The translations under genes and the position numbers were made by a program. Source: CAZTTG01 sp964615935 (lineage in GTDB: Bacteria > Planctomycetota > UBA1135 > GCA-002686595). Taken from it: 48,963 nt of DNA. The stretch lies in NCBI GenBank assembly GCA_964615935.1, contig CAZTTG010000048.1, positions 1 through 48,963 of the forward strand, given 5' to 3'. A model generated the notes under the pieces. That model had not been told where the DNA came from. It did no database searches and saw only the letters and a program-made list of their open reading frames with translations. Positions 26,970-34,030 of the stretch are shown piece by piece (position 1 is the first letter of the stretch; each line of letters begins with the position of its first letter).

Positions 26970-28298
26970 ATGCTGCAGCCCAGCCGAATCGCCACCCTCC
27001 TGGCCGCCCTGCTCGTCGCCCTGGCGGCCTCGCCAGCGGCCGCCCTGGGGCAGGACGGGTCGGACCGGGAGTCCCTCGAGGCCTACCTGGAGCGGGCGCG
27101 CGCGCACCGGGCCGAGAGGCGCGAGCACCTGCGGGGACGGGTCGAGGGCCACCTGACGGTGCTGCAGGAGCTGGCCGCCAAGCGCAGCACGCGTTCGGCC
27201 AGGGTGAGGGAGATCGTCGCCGACATCGTGGCCCTGGGGTCCGAGGCCACCCCGCTGCTGGTCGCGCACATCGAGCCCGGGGTGGCGCCCTCCGACGTCG
27301 AGAGCTTCTGCGCCCTGCAAGTGAGCCTGGCCCTGATCCAGATGCCCGACGGCGCCATCGTGGACCAGCTCCTGTCCATGCTGCGGTCGGGCTCACTGGA
27401 GGGTCGCCGCAACGCCGCGCGCGTCCTGGGTCACACCTCGCAGCCCGATCGCGTGCGCCCGGTCCTGCGCGAGGTCTTCGAGAAGTCCAAGGCCAGCCTC
27501 AAGTCCGCCGCCCTGCGCGCGCTCTTCCACCTCCCGGGCGAGATCGACGACGCGCTCCTGGACCGGGTCCTCTTCGAGGAGGACACCGAGATGGCGGCCA
27601 TGGCGCTGGAGGCCCTGGCCAGCTCGCTCCACCAGGGGGCGGCCGCCAAGGTGCGGCAGCTCCTGGAGGACCCCCGTCGCGCCTCCAACGTCTCGGCCGG
27701 GATCCTGGCCTACTACCGGGCCTGCCCCGACGCCCTCGGCTCGGAGGAGGCTCTGGCCTTGGTGCAGCTCGCGGCCTACCCCAACACCCCCGACTCGCGT
27801 CGCATCGAGATCCTGGAGGCCCTCTCGAACTTCGACGTCCACCCCTCCTCCGACCTCCGGGCGGCCATGCAGCCCCTGGTCTCGCACCGCGATCAGGAGA
27901 TCAACGTGGCCGCCCAGGTCGCGCTGACCATCCTGGGCGATCGCAACGCCCGCAAGGCCCTCCTGCGCGAGTGCGACGACTACGTCGACAAGAACGAGAA
28001 CTGGGCCAACGCCTACTCGAAGCGGGCGGCGATCTACTACCGGATCCGCGAGTACAGCAGCGCCATCAAGGACTACAAGAAGGCCATCAAGCTCTCCGAG
28101 AACGACCCGCTGCCGAGCGAGGACAACCACGTCGGCCTGGCCCGCTGCTTCGCCCGCCAGAACAAGTTCAAGGACGCCAGCCAGACCCTGGACAAGGCGC
28201 CCCTGCCCCTCAAGAGGCTGCAGGCCCTGGCCGATGATCCGGCCTTCGCGGAGCTGAGGGAGCACCCGAAGTACGGGAAGGTGTTCCGGCGCGACTAG
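26970..28298 (+). CDS. exported HEAT/TPR repeat protein
   Basis: 442 residues from the ATG at 26970 (an in-frame ATG at 26895 would add a stretch with no signal-peptide character). Signal peptide MLQPSRIATLLAALLVALAA with cleavage near AAALGQ. The body is a run of HEAT-like helical pairs (VADIVALGSEATPLLVAHI, NAARVLGHTSQPDRVRPVL, SAALRALFHLPGEIDDALL, MAALEALASSLHQ-like, VAAQVALTILGDRNARKAL), then a C-terminal TPR pair (ANAYSKRAAIYYRIREYSSA, AIKDYKKAIKLSEND). It ends with LADDPAFAELREHPKYGKVF, the same kind of ending as the small TPR protein at 9.6 kb. It is probably a periplasmic scaffold or binding protein; no enzyme motif is seen. Its stop is shared with a short palindrome (28298-28311) between it and the convergent dehydrogenase gene. 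Confidence 0.78.
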   Translation: MLQPSRIATLLAALLVALAASPAAALGQDGSDRESLEAYLERARAHRAERREHLRGRVEGHLTVLQELAAKRSTRSARVREIVADIVALGSEATPLLVAHIEPGVAPSDVESFCALQVSLALIQMPDGAIVDQLLSMLRSGSLEGRRNAARVLGHTSQPDRVRPVLREVFEKSKASLKSAALRALFHLPGEIDDALLDRVLFEEDTEMAAMALEALASSLHQGAAAKVRQLLEDPRRASNVSAGILAYYRACPDALGSEEALALVQLAAYPNTPDSRRIEILEALSNFDVHPSSDLRAAMQPLVSHRDQEINVAAQVALTILGDRNARKALLRECDDYVDKNENWANAYSKRAAIYYRIREYSSAIKDYKKAIKLSENDPLPSEDNHVGLARCFARQNKFKDASQTLDKAPLPLKRLQALADDPAFAELREHPKYGKVFRRD

Positions 28299-28321
28299 GG
28301 GGAGCTCCCCCCTGCGCGGCA

Positions 28322-29632
28322 CTAGGCCTTGACGTACCCCTCCCGCCCCCCCAGGCGGTCCGCCAGCGCGTTACGCGTGTCGACCACCAGCCGCGCGTTC
28401 TCGGCGATCATCTCCCAGTCGAAGGCCGCGTGGTCGGTCGCGACGATCACCGCGTCGAAGGCCGCGAGGGTCCCCTCGTCCAGCTCGATCGAGCGCAGGT
28501 GCGAGAGGTCGTGCTCCCGCATCGGCGGCGGATGGGGAACGTGGGGATCGGAGTAGGCCGCCTCGGCCCCCCCCTCCTCCAAGAGCTCGATCAGCGCGAT
28601 GGCCGGCGACTCGCGCACGTCGTCCACGTCCGCCTTGTACGCCAGCCCGAGGACCAGGATCCGCGCGCCCTCCAGGGCCTTCCCGGCCCGTCCCAGGGCC
28701 TCCTCCGTCCGCTCGATCACGTAGCGCGGCATCCGGGTGTTGATCTCGCCCGCCAGCTCGATGAAGCGGGCGGGGCGACCCGCGCGCTTCGCCACCCAGC
28801 TCAGGTAGTAGGGATCGATCGGGATGCAGTGCCCCCCCAGCCCCGGGCCGGGGGTGAACTTCATGAAGCCGAAGGGCTTGGTGGCCGCGGCCTCGATCAC
28901 CTCCCACGGATCGATCCCCATGGCGTCCAGGATCACCTTGAGCTGGTTGACCAGGGCGATGTTCACCGAGCGGAAGACGTTCTCCAGGAGCTTGGCCGCC
29001 TCGGCCACCTCGGCCGAGCCGCACAGGTGCACCTCGCCCACGGCCGCGGAGTACAGCCGCTGGACCTCGCGGCCCGAGCGCTCGCAGGTCCCCCCCACGA
29101 GCCGGGGGATGGTGCGGCAGGAGAGGTCGCGGCGGCCGGGATCCTCGCGCTCGGGCGAGTAGGCCAGGAGGTAGTCCTCGCCCGCGCGCAGGCCCGACTC
29201 GCGCAGGATCGGCTCCACCACCCCGCGGGTGGTCCCGGGCCAGGTCGTCGAGCCCAGCACCACCAGCTGGCCCCGCCGCAGGCGCAGGGCCAGGGCGCGA
29301 GCCGAGCCCTCCACGAACCGCAGGTCCGGCTCCTTGTCCCGCCCCAGCGGGGTCGGGACGCAGATCAGCACGGCGTCGGGCTCGTCGAGCCGCGAGAGGT
29401 CGGCGGTGGGCTCGAAGCGACCCGAATCGCGCATGCCGGCGGCCATCTCCTGGCCCAGGTGCCGCACGTAGTTCTCGCCGCGCTCCAGGAGCCGGATCTT
29501 CTCCGGATCCGTGTCGAGACCCATCACCCGGAAGCCCGCCTCGAGGAAGGCGCTGGCCAGCGGCAGGCCCGCGTAGCCCAGGCCCAGGACCCCGACCAGG
29601 GCGGAGCGATCCTCGATCTTCTCCCCCAGCAT
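28322..29632 (-). CDS. nucleotide-sugar dehydrogenase (UDP-GlcNAc/UDP-glucose type)
   Basis: 436 residues from ATG. These enzymes oxidise the sugar C6 alcohol of a UDP-sugar to the acid with two NAD+. The NAD motif GVLGLGYAGLPLASAF (residues 14-29) is followed by LICVPTPLGRDKEPDL, VLGSTTWPGTTRGVVEPIL, AYSPEREDPG, EAAKLLENVFRSVNIALVNQ, the catalytic cysteine Cys269 in GPGLGGHCIPIDPYYLSW, and LGLAYKADVDDVRESPA. The pattern ENVFRSVNIALVN and GHCIPIDPYYL fits the WbpA/TviB group (UDP-GlcNAc 6-dehydrogenase) better than GDP-mannose dehydrogenase, but substrate is inferred. The product would supply uronic acids to exopolysaccharide or O-antigen. An 8-bp hairpin lies ~42 nt upstream of the start (29673-29694). 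Confidence 0.9.
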   Translation of the reverse strand: MLGEKIEDRSALVGVLGLGYAGLPLASAFLEAGFRVMGLDTDPEKIRLLERGENYVRHLGQEMAAGMRDSGRFEPTADLSRLDEPDAVLICVPTPLGRDKEPDLRFVEGSARALALRLRRGQLVVLGSTTWPGTTRGVVEPILRESGLRAGEDYLLAYSPEREDPGRRDLSCRTIPRLVGGTCERSGREVQRLYSAAVGEVHLCGSAEVAEAAKLLENVFRSVNIALVNQLKVILDAMGIDPWEVIEAAATKPFGFMKFTPGPGLGGHCIPIDPYYLSWVAKRAGRPARFIELAGEINTRMPRYVIERTEEALGRAGKALEGARILVLGLAYKADVDDVRESPAIALIELLEEGGAEAAYSDPHVPHPPPMREHDLSHLRSIELDEGTLAAFDAVIVATDHAAFDWEMIAENARLVVDTRNALADRLGGREGYVKA

Positions 29633-29900
29633 GGCCGAGATGGTACGGCGCGGACCTCCGCGACGGAAACCGCGCGGGGCTCCGGCGCCCCGCGAAAGGG
29701 GGGTCCAAGGTCCGGCTGAGAGGCTCTCTCCCCCAAGTGGCTTCCACCTCGGGAGCTTCCCGGCGCGAGATCCGCGGGCGCGGATGGGACCTCGGACCCC
29801 ACGGAGAGAAGAGGCGGGCGGGCCCCCACCGAACGCACATTCCCGGGCCGGGGAGGCGGGCGGGGCGCCGGCTCGCGATACTGGGCGGCGGGAGGATGCC

Positions 29901-30863
29901 ATGACCCCGACCGGACTCGTCCACCACCCCGGCTGCCTGGATCACCTCACCGGACCCGGCCACCCCGAGCGGCCGGAGCGGCTGGCGGCCGTCCACCGGC
30001 GCCTGGAGTCCTCCGGCCTGGCCGGGGAGCTGGACCTCCTGGAGGCCTCCCCGGCGGCCACCGAGTGGATCGCCGGGGTCCACGGCGCGGATCACGTCCG
30101 CTTCGTCCAGGAGCGCGCGGCGGAGGGCTTCGGTCTCCTCGACGCGGGCGACACCGCCATCTCGAGCGGGTCCCACCGGGCGGCCCGGCTCGCGGCCGGC
30201 GCCGCCCTGGACGCCGTCGACCGGGTCCTGGCGGGCGAGTGGGCCAACGCCTTCGCCCTGGTCCGCCCCCCCGGCCACCACGCCGAGCGCGTGCGCTCCA
30301 TGGGCTTCTGCCTCTTCAACACCGTCGCCATCGCCGCCCGCTACCTGCAGCGCCGCCACGGCCTGGGGCGGGTCGCCATCCTCGACTGGGACGTGCATCA
30401 CGGCAACGGCACCCAGCACCTGTTCGAGTCCGATCCCTCGGTGCTCTTCGCCAGCCTCCACCAGTGGCCCCACTACCCCGGGACGGGCGCCGAGCGGGAG
30501 CGCGGGATCGGGGCGGGCGAGGGCGCCACCCTGAACCGGCCCATGGACGCCGGCACCGGCGACGCGGAGTGGCTGGCGGCTCTCGAGCGGGAGGTGCTCC
30601 CGGCCCTGGAGTCCTTCGCGCCCCAGGCCCTGCTGGTCTCGGCCGGCTTCGACGCCCACCGCGCCGATCCGCTGTCCGGCACCCGGCTCACCGAGGAGGG
30701 CTTCCGGGGGATGAGCGCCCTGGCCCTGGAGGCGGCCGCCCGGACCTGCGGGGGGCGCCTGATCTCGGTGCTGGAGGGCGGCTACGACCTGGAGGCGCTG
30801 GCGTCCTCGGTCGAGGCGCACCTGGGAGAGCTCCTGGCCGCTGCGCGGGCGGATCCCCGCTGA
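29901..30863 (+). CDS. histone deacetylase family amidohydrolase
   Basis: 320 residues; the ATG at 29901 follows GGAGG by five bases. Zinc-dependent arginase-deacetylase fold: GHPERPERLAAVHRRLE, HGADHVRFVQ, LVRPPGHHAERVRSMGFCLFN with the paired histidines 126-127, the metal-ligand segment LDWDVHHGNGTQHLF (Asp164, His166), LLVSAGFDAHRADPL with the third metal Asp, and EGGYDLEALA at the end. Bacterial members hydrolyse acetylated polyamines, acetoin-linked substrates or other N-acyl groups; the true substrate cannot be read from the sequence. No signal peptide, so cytoplasmic. It stands alone with a G/C-rich hairpin behind it. Confidence 0.93.
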   Translation: MTPTGLVHHPGCLDHLTGPGHPERPERLAAVHRRLESSGLAGELDLLEASPAATEWIAGVHGADHVRFVQERAAEGFGLLDAGDTAISSGSHRAARLAAGAALDAVDRVLAGEWANAFALVRPPGHHAERVRSMGFCLFNTVAIAARYLQRRHGLGRVAILDWDVHHGNGTQHLFESDPSVLFASLHQWPHYPGTGAERERGIGAGEGATLNRPMDAGTGDAEWLAALEREVLPALESFAPQALLVSAGFDAHRADPLSGTRLTEEGFRGMSALALEAAARTCGGRLISVLEGGYDLEALASSVEAHLGELLAAARADPR

Positions 30864-30870
30864 GCCCCCC

Positions 30871-30902
30871 GGGGCCGGGCGGGACGCGCCTTCCCCGGCC
30901 CC
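30871..30902 (+). terminator. stem-loop downstream of the deacetylase gene
   Basis: A 9-bp perfect stem (GGGGCCGGG/CCCGGCCCC) with a 14-nt loop begins 8 nt after the deacetylase stop. There is no T-tract, so termination is inferred from position and strength only. Confidence 0.4.
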
Positions 30903-30910
30903 CTCGCGCC

Positions 30911-30946
30911 GCGGCCCCCCCCCGCGGCGGCCCCCCCCCGCGGCGG
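30911..30946. repeat. C9/GCGG low-complexity tandem repeat
   Basis: Two runs of nine C, each preceded and followed by GCGG or GCGGCGG, in the gap between the deacetylase and the first large paralogue. Such runs are prone to sequencing error; no function is claimed. Confidence 0.6.
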
Positions 30947-31071
30947 CGCGGGATCTCGACGATTGGCCCGGTTTCCGTTCAGAAGCGCCCGGGCCGCGCC
31001 CGATCCACTGCCCCGGAAGCACGGCAGCCGGGCGCAGACGGCGACCGGCATGGGACGAGGGGCATTCGGTC

Positions 31072-33651
31072 ATGACAAGGGAACTCTCGCGGGGGACGGG
31101 GACTCCCCCGGCTTCGACGGCCGCCGGAAGCACCGGCGCGCACACGGGGATCGCTCGGATCAGGCGCAGGCTGGGCCGCCCGGCCATCGCCCTCCTGGGG
31201 CTGGCCGGGCTGGCGGGCTGCTGGGTCTCCCCCGAGACGGGGGAGGGAGGCAGCGCCGGCGGCGCCGGAGGCTCGGGGGGCGGCCCCCCCGGAGCCGGCA
31301 GCGGCGAGACCTTCGGGGTGCTCGAGACCGCTGCCCCGCCCGGGGCGTCGGGCTTCGTGCTGCGCGGCACCATGCCGGTCCCGCCCGGGATCTTCCCGCG
31401 CGACGACGGCCAGGTGGCCCTCTCGGTGCTCGATCACGACGGCATGGTGGCGCCCACCCAGATGGAGGTGGTCAGCCGCTACCCCCGCGCCGAGGACGGG
31501 GCCGACGTGGTGGAGCTCCTGGCCCACGTGCACCGACCGCCCGGGGCGGCGGTCGGGGATCGGGTGCGGTACCTGGTCGTCGACAACCCCCACGACCGCT
31601 TCGAGCTGAAGCCGACCAGCGCCATCAAGGAGCTGATGGACACCCCCGGCAGCCTGCTCCTGGTGGCCCGGGACGTGTTCGGCCACCAGTACGGGCTGGA
31701 CCTCTACGACTTCCAGAACGCCCAGACCCGGGCCTGGTGGAGGACCTCCCGCAACGGGGAGGTGGCCCGGACCGTGCGCACCCACGGCTCGCTCACGCCG
31801 CAGAGCGCCAGCGTGGGCCCGCCCAGCGGCGCCCTGCCCCACCTGATGGGCGTGCACGCCTACCTCACCGCCTGGGCGGGAGAGGACGCCCTCTCGCTCG
31901 ACCTGCGCATCCACAACGGCCACAGCGGCCTGGACAAGTCCGACCCGGTGGACGACCCCCTGGGCGACCTGTACTTCGAGTCCATCGAGCTGTGGGTGCC
32001 CAAGGCCTGGCAGGTGCTGCACCAGGTCAGCGATCCGGCGGTGGGCCAGCCCCACACCGTCTCCTCCTGGACCGCCCTGCCGCTGGTGAAGAAGCGCACC
32101 GACGGGAAGATGCACTACATGCCCGAGCAGGCGCAGTTCCACCGCCGGCTGGTGGTCGTCCCCAAGGGCCAGACGGCCGAGGGGCGGCGGGTCGCCGACC
32201 AGGAGGGCCTGGCCTTCTGCCAGCCCGGCATCGCCCCGCGCACCGGCAACGACTACTGCTCCTGGTTCAGCCGCCACACGCCGCGGTTCTTCCCGCAGAA
32301 CCACCGTCTGCCGGACCTCGACCACGTGGGTGCGGACTACATCCGCGACAAGCACGCCAGCGACCTGGCCTACCTGTCGCACCTCATGGAGAGCGGCGAG
32401 GTGGGGAACTTCCCCATGATCAACCCGGCCATGGGCTGGGCCCATCCCTGGGGCTCCTCCTACCAGGGCATGACCGGCGGGTCGGAGATCTACATCTTCG
32501 ACGGCATTCCCACCGCCTGGGCGGCGTCGCGGGACGGCTACCGGCACTACCAGCTGGTCCACAGCATGTACACCGACCGCCAGCCGGACGTGCTGTTCAA
32601 CAAGGACGGGGAGCCCACGCAGCTGAAGCAGTGGATCATCGACGGTCCCAGCTTCGATTACGTGCACATGCTCTTCTTCCAGGTGCTGATCAAGAACAGC
32701 CACGACCCCTTCGGCTTCGACCAGTCTCCCTCCTTCCAGCGGGACTGGGTGGCCTCCAAGGGTCTGAAGCCCGACTACCAGGCCGCCCTGGCCGGTTTCA
32801 TGCCCATCGACTTCCAGCACTACACGCGGGCCACGCGCTCGGCCAAGGTGCTCGCCTGGCTGGGCAACGACGCCCTGTCGCGGGACGACCTGCTCATGCG
32901 CGCCGAGCTCCTGCGGCTCTCCTACCACATGCTGCCCAACGGCCCCGGTGGCGGGGTCATCGTGTCGGGCATGCGGGCCGACTACGACAAGGTGCAGGAG
33001 TACCCCGGCATGGGCTTCGCCTTCGGCCGGGGCGAGGCCTGGGGCCTGGACGCGGTCAACTGCGCCTACGCCATGGGCGATCCGGAGTGGCGCGACGGGA
33101 TCCGGCCCTGGTACGAGGACATCGCGGACCTGGTGTGCCAGGGGCAGGCCTCCTGCAGCGGCTTCATCCAGTCGATCATCTCGGTCAAGATGCTGAACGG
33201 GGAGTTCCACGTCCGCCAGTCGATCGAGCAGGCCATCACCGAGAACGCCCTGATGGGAATGCTGGAGACGGTCTTCCGCGGGGCCGACACCGGGCGGACC
33301 GCGCAGACCGAGTACGTGCTGGAGCAGACCACCAGCGCGATGATCGGGCCGATGGCCTGGGACTCGGGCATCCGGGGCCCCTGGAACTACCTGGCGGTGG
33401 GACCCAAGGACAAGGGCCAGGGGACCTACTGCGGCGGCATCCCGAGCGGCGGGGGGGGCAATGGAGCGGACAAGTTCCAGGTCTGGTCCTCCTTCGCCTA
33501 CGGCTACGAGCTGACCCAGGATTCCCGCTTCCTGGACCGGGCCGCCGAGGCCCTGGGGGGCGGGGACCTCCACGCCCTGGTGCACGCCTCCTATCTCAAC
33601 AACCTGGAGAACAAGGCCGCCCTGCTGGCCCTGGTCCAGGATCTGTACTGA
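31072..33651 (+). CDS. large lipoprotein, first of two tandem paralogues, unknown function
   Basis: 859 residues. A lipoprotein signal lies far in: RRLGRPAIALLGLAGLAGC with lipobox LAGC and cysteine 50, followed by a glycine/serine linker (GGSAGGAGGSGGGPPGAGSG), so the protein should sit on a membrane facing outward. An N-terminal beta-rich domain (GFVLRGTMPVPPGIFPR, DHDGMVAPTQMEVVSRYP) faintly resembles the first domain of YetA/PcRGLX-type exo-lyase-like proteins; a middle domain (AYLTAWAGEDALSLDLRIHN) and a long helical C-terminal half (RSAKVLAWLGNDALSRDDLL, GFAFGRGEAWGLDAVN, NNLENKAALLAL) look like a toroid. Blocks such as GWAHPWGSSYQGMTGGSEI, MYTDRQP and FGFDQSPSFQ recur in the next gene. 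Possible polysaccharide-active or binding protein; not assigned. Confidence 0.8.
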   Translation: MTRELSRGTGTPPASTAAGSTGAHTGIARIRRRLGRPAIALLGLAGLAGCWVSPETGEGGSAGGAGGSGGGPPGAGSGETFGVLETAAPPGASGFVLRGTMPVPPGIFPRDDGQVALSVLDHDGMVAPTQMEVVSRYPRAEDGADVVELLAHVHRPPGAAVGDRVRYLVVDNPHDRFELKPTSAIKELMDTPGSLLLVARDVFGHQYGLDLYDFQNAQTRAWWRTSRNGEVARTVRTHGSLTPQSASVGPPSGALPHLMGVHAYLTAWAGEDALSLDLRIHNGHSGLDKSDPVDDPLGDLYFESIELWVPKAWQVLHQVSDPAVGQPHTVSSWTALPLVKKRTDGKMHYMPEQAQFHRRLVVVPKGQTAEGRRVADQEGLAFCQPGIAPRTGNDYCSWFSRHTPRFFPQNHRLPDLDHVGADYIRDKHASDLAYLSHLMESGEVGNFPMINPAMGWAHPWGSSYQGMTGGSEIYIFDGIPTAWAASRDGYRHYQLVHSMYTDRQPDVLFNKDGEPTQLKQWIIDGPSFDYVHMLFFQVLIKNSHDPFGFDQSPSFQRDWVASKGLKPDYQAALAGFMPIDFQHYTRATRSAKVLAWLGNDALSRDDLLMRAELLRLSYHMLPNGPGGGVIVSGMRADYDKVQEYPGMGFAFGRGEAWGLDAVNCAYAMGDPEWRDGIRPWYEDIADLVCQGQASCSGFIQSIISVKMLNGEFHVRQSIEQAITENALMGMLETVFRGADTGRTAQTEYVLEQTTSAMIGPMAWDSGIRGPWNYLAVGPKDKGQGTYCGGIPSGGGGNGADKFQVWSSFAYGYELTQDSRFLDRAAEALGGGDLHALVHASYLNNLENKAALLALVQDLY

Positions 33652-34030
33652 GAAGGCAGACCCGCACGTCGCGACCTTCGCGGGGGCAACCGGCGGTCCG
33701 CAGGACCCTCGGCGGCCCCCGCTCCCTCGTGGCCGGGATGTGCCGGATCGCACCCTTCCCCCGTGCGCTTGCGCACATCGCGACGCGAATGCGCCTGCGT
33801 CCAGAAAGCGCCGACCCGCCCGACCTCTCCACCGGGCGGTCCTAATCGCCAGCGATCGCATGGCTTAGCGCTCGTGGGGCGCCTCTGCCGCGCGCACCCC
33901 GGCCGGCCCTCGGAGGCGCTCGGGTACGACGCTTGCTAAGCGCGGCGCCAATCGAGATCCGAAGGCCGCAGGATCCCCACCTGCTCGCCGCTCGACCGTC
34001 CGCTGGGAAGGACGCGAAGGAAGAGCCCCC
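33652..34030. other. 379-nt gap between the two large paralogues
   Basis: No gene is supported. It contains small hairpins (GTGCGC-TT-GCGCAC at 33763-33776) and a separated inverted heptamer (GCTTAGC at 33864, GCTAAGC at 33935). GAAGGACGCGAAGGAAGAG just before 34031 is a good ribosome binding region. The gap is long enough for a separate promoter for the second paralogue. Confidence 0.4.

Noticed and set aside
28298..28311. GGGGGAGCTCCCCC palindrome between convergent genes as a bidirectional terminator
   Set aside because: Stem is short, has no loop or T-tract and overlaps a stop codon; too weak to list as a terminator.
30911..30946. Possible CRISPR-like or regulatory array of C-runs
   Set aside because: Units are low-complexity homopolymers with no spacers; only a simple repeat is supported. 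No CRISPR array was seen anywhere in the window.
33864..33941. GCTTAGC/GCTAAGC inverted heptamers between the paralogues
   Set aside because: Short arms with a loop of over 60 nt are expected by chance; not called as an operator.
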